A DNA stretch of 64,000 bases from Verrucomicrobiia bacterium (lineage in GTDB: Bacteria > Verrucomicrobiota > Verrucomicrobiia > Limisphaerales > UBA9464), in NCBI GenBank assembly GCA_019634635.1, contig JAHCBB010000020.1, forward strand, positions 1 to 64,000, given 5' to 3'. Positions 18,303 through 27,387 of the stretch are shown here, piece by piece (position 1 is the stretch's first letter; the number at the start of each line of letters is the position of its first letter). The notes below the pieces were generated by a model. It made no database searches, was not told the DNA's origin, and worked only from the letters and a program-made list of their open reading frames with translations. The translations under genes were made by a program, and so were the position numbers.

Positions 18303-18510
18303 GCGCAGGTCGTGGCGGCAATCGGAAACGCGGCGAAGTCGCGTGCCGGTGCAAGCCACCGGGGCGGGGACCGTTTTTCGACGGCGCCCGGTTTCCCCGG
18401 AGGGATCGCGTTCGGCGGGTTCCCGTTCCCGGAGCTTGGGCCAAATCGCGGCGGGCATCAAACCCGGTTGTTGCGGCGTACCTCCCTGTCTGCATGGAGC
18501 AGCGCGACAT

Positions 18511-18888
18511 CTACAGCAGACCCCGGGCCTCCAGGTCCGATTCGTCGAGGCCGAGGTAGTGTCCGAACTCGTGAATGTACGTGATGCGCACCTCCTCCCG
18601 GAAGATCGTCTCGTCGCCTTCGGCAAAGTCCCAAAGGTTTTCCAGGAAGAGCAGGATCTGGCGGGGAACGGGTGCCGAATCCGGCAGCGCGACGCCCACC
18701 GGGTCGCCCACGTACATCCCCAGCAGGTCGGGGTCCCAGCCATCAGCGATGAGCCCGTCGCCCGGGGCGGATTCATACGTGACGGGAATGGACTCGGCAT
18801 GCGGCCGAAGCCCGGGCGGCAGGTTCGCGATGGTGGTGCGGACCTCCTCGCGCGCAAGTTGCAGCAGCTGGTGCCAGTCGTCAGACAC
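18511..18888 (-). CDS. Small zincin metallopeptidase-like protein
   Basis: A 125-residue protein of the minimal zincin family (metallopeptidase family, Pfam Zincin_1). The zinc motif HEFGHYLGLDE sits in YIHEFGHYLGLDESD near the C-terminus, giving the HExxHxxGxxE pattern of minimal metalloproteases. The N-terminal half has the usual FLENLWDFAEGDE and EEVRITY segments. No signal peptide is present, so it is probably cytoplasmic. It starts 15 nt downstream of the FGE-like gene on the same strand, so the two may be co-transcribed. Substrates of this family are unknown. Confidence 0.87.
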   Translation of the reverse strand: MSDDWHQLLQLAREEVRTTIANLPPGLRPHAESIPVTYESAPGDGLIADGWDPDLLGMYVGDPVGVALPDSAPVPRQILLFLENLWDFAEGDETIFREEVRITYIHEFGHYLGLDESDLEARGLL

Positions 18889-18903
18889 GGGACCGGACGG
18901 TCG

Positions 18904-20079
18904 CTACCGGGACGGAGCCCGCACGCAGCGGAATCCGAGGTGATTGCTGCCGGTCATCACTTCGCCCTTTCCGCGGGTGCCGACCATGTACCGGGTGCAG
19001 TACTGGTCGGTGCAAAGGAAGGAGCCGCCCCGATGCACGCGCTTCTTCTCCATGGGTTCGTCGGGATCGTAGGGGATCTCCGGTCCCTGCGGATTGCGTG
19101 GCACCCCGCCGGCGAGCATCCGGGTGGGGTAGGTGTCGGGACGATACCAGTCATGGCACCATTCCCAGACGTTGCCCGCCATGTCGTACAGCCCGTAGCC
19201 ATTCGGTGGGTACTGCGCGACCGGGGCGATCCCGGCAAAGCCGTCCGTGGCGAGGTCCCCTCCCCGGAGCGGGAAGCGTCCCTGGAAGGTATTGGCCATG
19301 TGGCGTCCGTCGGGCGCGAACTCGCTGCCCCACGCGTAGAGCCGCCCTGCAAGGCCCCCGCGGGCGGCAAACTCCCATTCGGCCTCGGTCGGCAGGCGTT
19401 TACCGGCCCATTTCGCATAGGCTTCAGCGTCGGGAAATGCGACGTGGACGACCGGATGGCTCCCCCGTCCGGTCAGATCACTGCCTGGCCCTTCCGGATG
19501 CCTCCAGTCAGCCCCGGCCACGTAGGCCCACCAGCGGTAGTGGTTGTTCAAGGGGACGGGTCCCGGGGTGGGGGCGAACACCACGGATCCGGCCACGAGA
19601 TTTTCCGGTGGGGCCGTGGGAAACTCCTCCCGGGTCGGAGCCCGCTCCGCCACCGTGACGTACCCGGTGGCGGCAACGAATTTTGCGAACTGGTCGTTGG
19701 TCACTTCCGTGGCGTCCATCCAGAACCCGTCCACGTACACCCGGTGGACCGGGAGCGCATCGCGCGTGGTTCCCGGCTGGCCGCACAGGGACTCGCTGGC
19801 GGCGTCACTGCCCATCGAGAATTCGCCCCCCGGGATCCACACCATTCCTTCGGGGGCCGAGCCCTGGGCGCGCTCCGGGTTGGGACGGGTGGCGGCGAAG
19901 GCCGGGGAGGCGGGCGTGCCTCCGGCGCCCGGTGCGACGGACACGGCCTGCTGGGCCGGTCCGGATTGCGGACGCGACGGCATCAGGCTCAGCAGGATGA
20001 GGCCACCAGCCAGCGCCACACCGAGGCCAAGGACGAGCCAGAGCGGACTGGACGCAGCGGGCCGTTTTTCAGGTTTCAT
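18904..20079 (-). CDS. Formylglycine-generating-enzyme (FGE/SUMF1-type) protein, membrane-anchored
   Basis: A 391-residue protein with an N-terminal membrane anchor (LWLVLGLGVALAGGLILLSL), an Ala/Pro linker, and a C-type-lectin-like FGE-sulfatase domain from about residue 80. The domain begins MVWIPGGEFSMGSD and contains FWMDATEVTN, KRLPTEAEWEFAARGG and GNVWEWCHDWY. The active-site pair of true FGE is present as Cys356 and Cys361 in GGSFLCTDQYC, followed by GSNHLGFRC. FGE converts a cysteine in sulfatases to formylglycine; many paralogues lack this pair, so its presence makes catalysis plausible here. The anchor places the domain outside the cytoplasmic membrane. No sulfatase gene lies in the window. 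The longer open frame upstream is not supported. Confidence 0.9.
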   Translation of the reverse strand: MKPEKRPAASSPLWLVLGLGVALAGGLILLSLMPSRPQSGPAQQAVSVAPGAGGTPASPAFAATRPNPERAQGSAPEGMVWIPGGEFSMGSDAASESLCGQPGTTRDALPVHRVYVDGFWMDATEVTNDQFAKFVAATGYVTVAERAPTREEFPTAPPENLVAGSVVFAPTPGPVPLNNHYRWWAYVAGADWRHPEGPGSDLTGRGSHPVVHVAFPDAEAYAKWAGKRLPTEAEWEFAARGGLAGRLYAWGSEFAPDGRHMANTFQGRFPLRGGDLATDGFAGIAPVAQYPPNGYGLYDMAGNVWEWCHDWYRPDTYPTRMLAGGVPRNPQGPEIPYDPDEPMEKKRVHRGGSFLCTDQYCTRYMVGTRGKGEVMTGSNHLGFRCVRAPSR

Positions 20080-20228
20080 GTGGGAGCGGATTCCTGGGTC
20101 GGGTGTTGTTGGCTTGCGGCAGGGGAGCGGTGCGCCCGGGGACTGCAGCCCTTGTTCCCTTTGCCACCGCCGTTCCTCCCGTCCATGCCGCCCATCGTGC
20201 CGTCTTCCCCGTCTCCGGTCGAGCGCGT

Positions 20229-20465
20229 CTATGTGCGGGCAGGTCCAGGTCGCAGGCGCAGGACCAGAAGGCCGCCCACGACGAACAGCACCATGAGGGT
20301 CTGCACGGCCACCAGGATGAGCAGGGTATGGGCGAAATCGCCGGCGCCGAACAGACCGACGGCGACCCGCAGCCTGCGGAACCGCGGCGGCAGCAGGCGC
20401 AGGCGCTCGGTGAACCGGTGGTGCGGGGTTGTACGCCGCTTGCGGTGGCCTGCTTCGCTGCGGGC
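20229..20465 (-). other. Open stretch that could encode a tiny one-helix membrane protein, no ATG
   Basis: Between stops at 20466-20468 and 20229-20231 one minus-strand frame reads a basic segment (RLRLLPPRFRRLRVAVGL) followed by a 25-residue hydrophobic helix (AHTLLILVAVQTLMVLF and on) and a short basic tail ending RPGPART. The pattern fits a small inner-membrane protein, but the only ATG is internal to the helix, so translation would need CTG or GTG. The rest of the 20080-20524 gap holds nothing I can support. Confidence 0.3.
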
Positions 20466-20524
20466 TTAGGGTGCGATTGCGTGCGGGAAGCCCAAACCCT
20501 TCGCTCGGCCGGCCACAATGAGCG

Positions 20525-21190
20525 TCAGGGACCCGGTTCGTGGCGTGATGCGCGTGATTGAGGGGGTGCATCGGGTTGTTTGGCCAGTTTCAGGGCTCTG
20601 GTGACGAGGATTCCCCGAGGGGACAGTTCATATCCCGGTTGGTGACTGATGGTCAGGCCCAGATTCTTCAATTTCCGGACCTGTGTCTTCAGCCACTCTT
20701 TGGCATATCCAGTCTGGTCGGCCAAATGAACGGCGGCCAGCCGTGGTTTCGATTGAATGGCACTTAGAATCTCAAGAGTCCAATCGCCCATCTCCGATGC
20801 CGCATCCAGGCGGCGCAACTTCAGCTGAATTTCTTGAAGCTCGTTCTCTGACAAATCCACGTCCTCACGAAGCGCGATGCGGGGATCGGGGCCGGCAAAA
20901 TGAAATTCAATACGGTAAATGGAGCCCTCTCTTCCTCGTTCAAGACCGGACAACAACGAAGCCAGATCACGTCCCGATCGTGCCGCATCAGCACTGGATA
21001 TCCGGGATATATCCTCGAGGGTGACGCGATCAATGGACAGGAGGCCAACGGGAGTCTTCAGCGTTCCTCCGGCCTTGACCGTGGGGCGGCGCCAACGTCG
21101 AAAAGCAAGAGTGATCCTGCCGGCACGTATCGCATCAAGCTCGGGCCTCTTGAATAACATTGCTATGGTGAGTACCGGATGGCTGCCCAT
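20525..21190 (-). CDS. ASCH/PUA-like domain protein with C-terminal winged helix
   Basis: 221 residues. The N-terminal 110 residues match the ASCH (PUA-like) pattern: MLFKRPELDAIRAGRITLAF, RRWRRP, then a GGTLKTPVG strand pair and VYRIEF-like spacing (here IYRIEFHFAGPDPR). The C-terminal 80 residues look like a winged helix (LEILSAIQSKPRLAAVHLAD to YELSPRGILVTRALKLA). ASCH proteins are RNA-linked, and some are nucleases or translation factors. The start at 21190 follows the HicB stop by 3 nt. A purine-rich AGGTGGGG inside the end of the HicB gene can serve as its ribosome-binding site, so the two are coupled. An alternative start is Met11 (21160). Confidence 0.78.
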   Translation of the reverse strand: MGSHPVLTIAMLFKRPELDAIRAGRITLAFRRWRRPTVKAGGTLKTPVGLLSIDRVTLEDISRISSADAARSGRDLASLLSGLERGREGSIYRIEFHFAGPDPRIALREDVDLSENELQEIQLKLRRLDAASEMGDWTLEILSAIQSKPRLAAVHLADQTGYAKEWLKTQVRKLKNLGLTISHQPGYELSPRGILVTRALKLAKQPDAPPQSRASRHEPGP

Positions 21191-21193
21191 GAC

Positions 21194-21403
21194 CTACCCC
21201 ACCTGGATCGTCTGTGTGCCCACAAATTCAGCATTTAAGAGGGGCTCTCCCTCCTCGAGCAGCATGCCCAACACCTCTCCGAGATTCCCCCGCAACTCAT
21301 CCAAGGACTCCCCTTGCGAATGAGCGCCTGCGAACCCGGGCACGGACCCAACGTATGGCCCCGTGTCCGCGCACTTCCGGACAACCGCCGTGAACGCTCT
21401 CAT
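21194..21403 (-). CDS. HicB-family antitoxin-like protein
   Basis: 69 residues from the ATG at 21403. The sequence has the HicB partial RNase H-like fold signature: FTAVVRK, GPYVGSVPGFAGAHSQGESLDELRGNLGEVL, then LLEEGEP. It lacks an obvious C-terminal DNA-binding HTH or ribbon-helix-helix, so it is a short HicB. HicB usually sits beside the HicA toxin; no HicA is present on either side. Instead the ASCH-domain gene follows after 3 nt. The upstream open frame to 21595 is not supported by homology. Confidence 0.83.
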   Translation of the reverse strand: MRAFTAVVRKCADTGPYVGSVPGFAGAHSQGESLDELRGNLGEVLGMLLEEGEPLLNAEFVGTQTIQVG

Positions 21404-21648
21404 GGACGAACGCTGCGCCTGAGGCCCTTCCGTCGTCAATGACGGCGTATTCCTGCGGCCGAGACTGAATCGCAGCGACCCGGCAGGACAACGATGCTGG
21501 CGCGGAGGAGGACCAACCGAAATGAAATCAAACTCGAGACGGAAAGCGCCCCGCCAACAGAATCCAACCGCAAGGCGCGACAAACATCGCGCCATCTAGA
21601 AATGCCTTCGGTGGCCTGCGGCAGATCGGAAAGCGACTTCACTCGCTG

Positions 21649-21957
21649 ATGACGGATTATTCCCATCACTTCCAGGTTTGGGGCCGGGATGTCAGCGGGC
21701 ATGCGACCGATTGCCTTTCCGGCCTGCCGGGAACCGAACGTCGGACGTACATCGAGTGCATTCATGGCGACATTCCCGAGAGCAATTGCCAGGGGATCCA
21801 GCATCGGATCAGCGATTCGCGCTGGGAGGCGACGGACGTCATGGATCAGATCGCTCGGGAGGTGAACGGACTCCTGGGCGGCCATCGGCATTCGGCCCCG
21901 ATCATTGACGAGACGCGCTTCGTCAAAAGGGGCGACCGATCAGAGCGCAGAACGTGA
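21649..21957 (+). pseudogene. Truncated IS701-type transposase remnant
   Basis: An open frame of 102 codons. From about 21745 it matches the N-terminal part of IS701-like DDE transposases (RTYIECIHGDIPESNCQGIQ, then HRISDSRWEATDVMDQIA, then GGHRHSAPIIDETRFVKRGD, the region of the first catalytic Asp). Intact enzymes are about 400 residues, so only a quarter remains. The preceding part of the frame does not match. The remnant ends inside the 3' end of the convergent propeller gene, overlapping it by 18 nt, which marks an old insertion boundary at about 21940. Confidence 0.75.
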
Positions 21958-24900
21958 CGCCACCACCCGGAGGAATTCATCGGTGATCCCGTCGCGCAAG
22001 GCGGACGACATGATTCCCTCATGACCCACCAGGGGAGGGCCGATGGCTGTCCACGGACCCGCCAGGGAATCGGCCCGTTCCACCCGGTACAGCACTCCGG
22101 CTGAACCCCGCCAGCGGAACTGCTGGGTTCCTCCGGTGGACTCCCAGCGCACCCGCCATCCTGAGGCGGCATCGTTCGGGTCCGTGCCCGAGGCCCACTC
22201 CTCGGCATCGCTGAGGCCGTCGCCATCCGCATCCCCGGTTCCGTCCCGGGAAAGAGTGCCGAAGCGGTCCACCTCCCAGCCATCGGGCAGTCCGTCCCGA
22301 TCCACATCGGGCGCGGGGTCCCGCGGAATGGCAACCAGGAACACGTCCTGCAGTCCGTTGCCATCTCCCGGCACCAGGTCGTTGGCTGCGCTGGTGAATG
22401 CGGCCATCCGGCCGTCGCCGCTGATCCTGGGACGCGAGGAACGATTGTTGGCCGCCCCGCCATCGGCCGTCGCCGACAGACGGCGGTTGATGCCCAGGTA
22501 TCGGTCGTGGACCACGATGTCCTGGGTGACCTCGCCGCCACCCGGCACCAGCTTGGGCGCCTCCGTTCGATACACGATGAAGCGTCCGTCGGCGCTGATT
22601 TGCGGGACGCGGCTGTCGCCGGAGCCTTGGGTGCCTTCCGGTGAGGCACTGATCAAGGTCGGCTTGCCCGTCGCCACCGCCATGGCCCAGACCTGCCACG
22701 GATTCCCGGCGGGTGCCTCCCGCAGATTCGAGCGACGGCAATAAGTGAGCACGGAGCCGTCGGCGGAAAAGGCGACGTCGCGGATGAGATCGGTATTGAT
22801 CGGGAACTCGAGGAGCGGTCGCTCCCCGCCACCCTCGAGATTGCGGACCCAGATCCCGCCCGCCGGACTCCCGGTCCTCGAAAATGCCACCCGGCGCCCG
22901 TCCGGACTCAGACTGTACCACGTTTCCACGGTGAGCAGCTCCGGGGATCCCTCGCGGTGAATCCACGAAGACCGGGAGTCCCTGCTAAAGAGGAGGACCT
23001 GGCCATCGGCCGACAATTCGTAATATCCGGGCGGGTTGAAATAACCCCCCGTCCGCCCGAGCGAATTGACCAGCGTGGTGCGTCGTGTGGACCTGTCCCT
23101 GAGGTGGAGCACGCCGTATTGGGACTGATCCGGAGGCGGGGTGGTCCAAAAGGAAATCCACCGTCCATCGGCGCTGAGCTGAACGTCAGTCGCCGTCTGG
23201 TCCAGGCTCAGATCGGTTCCATCCCGGGCACTGGCGAGTTCAGTCGTGCCCAGCACGAGGTCCCTGACATAGACATCGGCCAGGTCGTTGGTATCGCCGG
23301 CTGCCCATCCTCGGGATGCCGTGACGAATGCCACAAAGCGCCCGCTCCGCGAAAGGAGCAGCTCACGGGTCTGTGCCACGATTCCGGATCCGTGAGGCGG
23401 CCCGGTCACGCGCCGATTGCCCGGGCCCGAGGCATCGAAGACGTATCCGTCGGTCACGCGGTTGGCATCCCCCGCGACCAGATCGTCCGCCGTGCTCAGG
23501 AACCCGAGGAACCGCCCGTCATCGCTGAGTCCGCCGGTGCTGGTGCTCGCGCCCTGGGCGGTGCGAAGACTGGCGGATGGCGCCACGACGGAAAGCACCT
23601 CCCGCGCCTCGTCACCCAACCGGGTGACCACCACGTCCAGGACTTCGTTGTCGTCGCCCGGCTCAAACACCGGATCCGCCGTATCCCAGAGCACGGCCTG
23701 TCCGTCGGAACTGATTCCCCCGACGAAGACCACGTCCTCCCCGGCAATCAGCCGGGTTCGGCCCGTGGCCAACACCCGGTGGTACAGGCGGATCTCGCCT
23801 CCTTCGGGAACCCCGGCTTCGGGCACCGCCTCGTCGGAGTAAAACAGCAGGCTCCCCCCATCTGCCGCCAGCACCGGGCGGAACGTCGCGCCTGGTTCCC
23901 CGGTGGTCGGCGGCACCCCGAGGCGGAGTTCCTCCAGGGACTTGAGGCCGCTTTCCGGCGTCCAAATCCGGACCTGCGGCAGTTCCGTGGCGATGTCGGC
24001 CACCACGGTGAACGCCAGCATCCGCCCGTCGGCGGACATGGACGGACCCTCGACGACGGCACCCCCGGCAGCCGCGAGGTCACCCGACACCCGCCGCAGA
24101 TCCCCCGTCTCGAGATCCATCCACCACACGGAGACCTGGCGGTAATCGCCGACATGGCTTAACGGGGGGAAGGCAAACGCGAGGTATCGGCCGTCGGCGG
24201 AGAGCACCGGGTCCGCCACTGAGAAGGGCCCGGAAAAGGGCGGATCGCCGGGCAGGGTGACCCGCTGCAAGGCACCCTCTCCGCGGGTCCAAACCAGCAG
24301 ACTGGTCCCGCAATTGGTCAGAGGAGCGAGGTTCAGGGCGTCGCTCTGGAACACGACACGGGATCCGTCGCCACTGACCAGCGGCTGGCGCGATGGACGA
24401 TCCCCCGGAATGCCCGTCGCGGTCGCACTGATGAGCAGGGTGACACCTGTCTCCAGGTTCCGCAGGAACACATCGGTCGCGTGATTGGTGTCGTTCCCCG
24501 GCACCAGGTCCGTGGCCAGGCTCTCGAAGACCACGAAACGTCCATCGGCCGAAATTGCCGGTGCTCCCGAGGGCCCGTTGCCCGGCCCGGCGCCTTCGGC
24601 CCGTGCGCTGACGAGCCGGGTCACCCCTGCTGGGACCTCCCGAAGATAGACATCCTCCCATCCGTTGGTGTCCCCGGCTGGAACATCGTGCGACGCCCAG
24701 GCGAACACCATGCGGTCGCCACCCGGTGTCACCGAGAACTCCAGCACTGGACGCCCTCCCACGGCGCCGTCCGAGGTGAGCGAGAGCAGCTCCGTCCGGT
24801 GCTCCACGCGATCCCGTCGGAAGACATTGACCGTGCCCATCGGCATGGGGACGTCCACCAGATTGCCGGCACCACTTAGGAACACCACGTATCGGCTGCC

Positions 24901-25074
24901 GGCATCCATTGCCGGTCCGACAAACACGCCGCCCGAGGAGGGGCCGGATCCGGTGACCGCCGGGGCCAGATCCGGGCTTCGGACCGAAACCAGGATTGGG
25001 GAAGCGGCGGATGCCGCGAATGCGACGGCCATCAGCAGGACCGACGGGCGAAGAGAACACCAGGGGAGCGTCAT
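21940..25074 (-). CDS. Secreted PD40/TolB-like beta-propeller protein with Ca-binding C-terminal segment
   Basis: A 1,044-residue exported protein. The signal peptide (PSVLLMAVAFAASAASP) follows the ATG at 25074. The body is a series of about 50-residue units containing SADGRFVVFES, SGDGSRVVFQSDA, SADGRWISFWTT and similar PD40 strands, about 15-16 units, which would form two or more propellers. Near residue 935 an Asp-rich segment (DVDRDGLPDGWEVD then GDADGDGLSDAEEW) resembles thrombospondin type 3 calcium loops. The end is an autotransporter-like beta domain (WRGSAGVLYRVERADS to FLRVVASRSAL) common in secreted PVC proteins. No enzyme motif is seen. It is flanked on both sides by transposase remnants. 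Confidence 0.88.
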   Translation of the reverse strand: MTLPWCSLRPSVLLMAVAFAASAASPILVSVRSPDLAPAVTGSGPSSGGVFVGPAMDAGSRYVVFLSGAGNLVDVPMPMGTVNVFRRDRVEHRTELLSLTSDGAVGGRPVLEFSVTPGGDRMVFAWASHDVPAGDTNGWEDVYLREVPAGVTRLVSARAEGAGPGNGPSGAPAISADGRFVVFESLATDLVPGNDTNHATDVFLRNLETGVTLLISATATGIPGDRPSRQPLVSGDGSRVVFQSDALNLAPLTNCGTSLLVWTRGEGALQRVTLPGDPPFSGPFSVADPVLSADGRYLAFAFPPLSHVGDYRQVSVWWMDLETGDLRRVSGDLAAAGGAVVEGPSMSADGRMLAFTVVADIATELPQVRIWTPESGLKSLEELRLGVPPTTGEPGATFRPVLAADGGSLLFYSDEAVPEAGVPEGGEIRLYHRVLATGRTRLIAGEDVVFVGGISSDGQAVLWDTADPVFEPGDDNEVLDVVVTRLGDEAREVLSVVAPSASLRTAQGASTSTGGLSDDGRFLGFLSTADDLVAGDANRVTDGYVFDASGPGNRRVTGPPHGSGIVAQTRELLLSRSGRFVAFVTASRGWAAGDTNDLADVYVRDLVLGTTELASARDGTDLSLDQTATDVQLSADGRWISFWTTPPPDQSQYGVLHLRDRSTRRTTLVNSLGRTGGYFNPPGYYELSADGQVLLFSRDSRSSWIHREGSPELLTVETWYSLSPDGRRVAFSRTGSPAGGIWVRNLEGGGERPLLEFPINTDLIRDVAFSADGSVLTYCRRSNLREAPAGNPWQVWAMAVATGKPTLISASPEGTQGSGDSRVPQISADGRFIVYRTEAPKLVPGGGEVTQDIVVHDRYLGINRRLSATADGGAANNRSSRPRISGDGRMAAFTSAANDLVPGDGNGLQDVFLVAIPRDPAPDVDRDGLPDGWEVDRFGTLSRDGTGDADGDGLSDAEEWASGTDPNDAASGWRVRWESTGGTQQFRWRGSAGVLYRVERADSLAGPWTAIGPPLVGHEGIMSSALRDGITDEFLRVVASRSAL

Positions 25075-25146
25075 GGCTTCGAAGGGTGGTGACCGCGGGC
25101 GTACGAGCCAACGGAGCCCGGAATTTCTAAAATTGTCAATTGTAAA

Positions 25147-25533
25147 TTGTATTCTGTAAATCTTGCCTCCCCGGTGACGGACTCCATCGCACGGAGAATG
25201 AGGTTCCTGGCGTTTTGCGCAGGAGATGTCCCCCTGCGCGAAGCCCTGGCGCACCCTGCGAAGTCACCCCTGACGATTGGGATGATGGCCTTCCTGGCGA
25301 TGTGGGCGCGGCGGCTGAGCTGGCGGGAGACCACCCGGGCCTTCGGGGTCAGTTGGGAGGCGGTGTTTCGCTCGGTGGAATGGACCGTGGCGTGGGGCCT
25401 CAAGCATCGGGTGCTTCAAGGCGTGCGGGCCATTGGGGTGGATGAAATCCACTGGGGCCGGGGCATGCTCGGGGATGGCTTCCTGACGTTTGGCCGACTA
25501 CCCGAACCGCCTCCTACCCACAAATTCTGCTGA
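25147..25533 (+). pseudogene. Truncated ISL3-family transposase remnant
   Basis: A 128-codon open frame matching the middle of ISL3 transposases: MMAFLAMWARRLSWRETTRAF, FGVSWEAVFRSVEWTVAWGL and AIGVDEIHWGRG, the region around the first catalytic Asp. Similarity stops at about 25467, and the tail (GDGFLTFGRLPEPPPTHKFC) is unrelated, so the DDE domain is lost. Intact members are about 400 residues. A sequence gagcctgtcccaaaagtgg-like (25680-25699) downstream resembles IS terminal arms but I could not pair it. Confidence 0.8.
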
Positions 25534-26236
25534 CGAGGCCAGTTTGGTTTCATTTCGGACCATCCGCCAACGTCAAGCCTGAGCGACGGGAGGCAGCTGC
25601 CGGTGACGTTCAAATTGCATGTGAGCGAGACGGCTGACTCCCGTTCGCCCGACGCGCTTCGGGATTAGACCTCTACATAGAGCCTGTCCCAAAAGTGGCC
25701 TTTTTGCGTTGCGGCGTGGCGGCGGCTGTAGTTTACCGCTGTAAAGGTATTAGAATTCACGTCGTCAACGACTTCCCGCCGGAAGGTTCGCCTTCGGCTC
25801 ACCTTCCTCCGCTCCACCACCCAGGGCGCCATCCCCCCCAACTACCCCTCCCCCAAGTGGGGAATTTCAATTGTCGCCAGCATCGAGACCGGTGGGTTTT
25901 CATGCCCGGCTCCCGGGGCTTCAATCGTCCGGGAGCAAGGTGAAGTGGAGCCGATGTCGGGAGGATCGGGCATTGGTGGATTTGGGGAGGACGGTAGGCG
26001 GGGCTTCAAGCATCTGAAGCGCCGATGCCCTTCAACTCTGGGGCCGAAGTGACAGGACTGCCATTTGCACGCCATGCACTTGGACAAGACTGCGGCTCCC
26101 GCATACCCGGCGGTGGCTTTCGGTGCGCTTCGGGGGAAGTCAGGGATGGGCAGCAGCCCATCCCCACCGCACCTGCGAATCTTGCGGGAGCCCTTTTTGC
26201 TTCATTCCGGCATGGCATTCCCGCTACTCAGAGGCC
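25534..26236. other. Intergenic stretch after transposase remnant, no supported gene
   Basis: About 700 bp of mixed composition, lower in GC near 25700-25780 ('gtagtttaccgctgtaaaggtattagaattcacg') than the flanks. It includes a possible IS end at 25680. No open frame shows domain similarity or steady codon bias. The promoter of the lactonase gene must lie at its right end. Confidence 0.6.
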
Positions 26237-27379
26237 GTGAATTCCCGCAACTGTTCCGGAGCGCTTCTCTTGTCGTTCTTCGCCACCATGGCCGTGGTGC
26301 GCGCCGAGATCTGGAATGTGTATGTCGGCACCTACACGGGTCCGAAGAGCCAGGGTATTCAGGGCTTTCGTTTCGATGGCGAAAACGGCGTGATCGAGTC
26401 CCGCGGACTGGCCGCGGCCTCCACCAGTCCCTCCTTTCTGGCGGTGCATCCGGATGGGCGGCACCTGTATTCGGCGAATGAGTCGCCCGAATGGAACGGC
26501 CGTCCAGGTGGCTACCTCAGCGCCTTTGCCATCGAACCGCGGGACGGGTCGCTGCGCGAAATCAACCAGCAGTCAGCCGTCGGGGCCGGGCCCTGCTTCG
26601 TCTCAGTGGACTCGACCGGACGGAACCTGCTCGCCGCCAACTACGGCGGCGGGAGTGTGGTCTGTCTGCCGATCGCAAGCGATGGATCGCTCCGGCCCCA
26701 CACTTCGTTCGTGCAGCACCAGGGGGCCAGCGTGAACCCCCGCCGCCAGGCGGCGCCGCACGCCCACTCCATCTACCTGTCCCCCGACAACCGGTTCGCC
26801 GTCGCCGCCGACCTCGGCCTGGACCAGGTGCTGGTGTATCGCTTCGATGCGTCCCGGGGTCTCCTCACGCCCAACGACCCGCCCTTTTCCCGGCTCGCGC
26901 CCGGGAGCGGTCCAAGGCACATGGCCTTCGCGCCATCCGGGAACCGGCTGTTCGTGATCAATGAGCTGCTGTCCACGCTCACGAGCATGGACTACGACCC
27001 GGTGCGGGGGGCGCTTCGCGAGATCCAGACCGTGACGACCCTTCCCGGGGGCGAGGTGCCCGGAAATTCGACCGCCCAGGTTTGTGTCCATCCCAACGGA
27101 CGGTTCGTGTACGGATCCAACCGCGGCGACGATTCGATCGTGGTGATGCAGGTGGCGCGGGACGGGCGGATGACCTTTGTCGAGCGGGTCAGCACCGGAG
27201 GACGAACGCCGCGCAATTTTCAGCTCGACCCGTCCGGACGCACCCTCTGGGCCGCCAATCAGAACTCGGACTCGATCGTGATTTTTCGCGTGGACCCGGA
27301 CACGGGCCGCCTCACGGCCACGGGGCAGACGTTGTCCACAGGCTCCCCGGTGTGTGTCGTGTTCGTGAAGGCGTCTTGA
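26237..27379 (+). CDS. Secreted lactonase-family seven-bladed propeller (6-phosphogluconolactonase-like, YkgB/YbhE type)
   Basis: A 380-residue protein starting at the GTG at 26237, which gives a signal peptide (CSGALLLSFFATMAVVRA) followed by WNVYVGTYTGPKSQGIQGF. This is the Lactonase (PF10282) propeller. Repeated blades show FLAVHPDGRHLYSANE, AAPHAHSIYLSPDNRFAVAADLG, GPRHMAFAPSGNRLFVINEL, AQVCVHPNGRFVYGSNRG and NFQLDPSGRTLWAANQ. Family members hydrolyse 6-phosphogluconolactone in the cytosol; exported PVC members probably act on other lactones or are non-catalytic. It converges with the patatin gene, 8 bp between stops. The long open frame upstream of the GTG is not supported. Confidence 0.9.
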   Translation: MNSRNCSGALLLSFFATMAVVRAEIWNVYVGTYTGPKSQGIQGFRFDGENGVIESRGLAAASTSPSFLAVHPDGRHLYSANESPEWNGRPGGYLSAFAIEPRDGSLREINQQSAVGAGPCFVSVDSTGRNLLAANYGGGSVVCLPIASDGSLRPHTSFVQHQGASVNPRRQAAPHAHSIYLSPDNRFAVAADLGLDQVLVYRFDASRGLLTPNDPPFSRLAPGSGPRHMAFAPSGNRLFVINELLSTLTSMDYDPVRGALREIQTVTTLPGGEVPGNSTAQVCVHPNGRFVYGSNRGDDSIVVMQVARDGRMTFVERVSTGGRTPRNFQLDPSGRTLWAANQNSDSIVIFRVDPDTGRLTATGQTLSTGSPVCVVFVKAS

Positions 27380-27387
27380 GCCGCAGG

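Noticed and set aside
25074..25254. Extension of the propeller gene upstream of 25074
   Set aside because: The extra 60 codons precede a clear signal peptide and overlap the ISL3 remnant.
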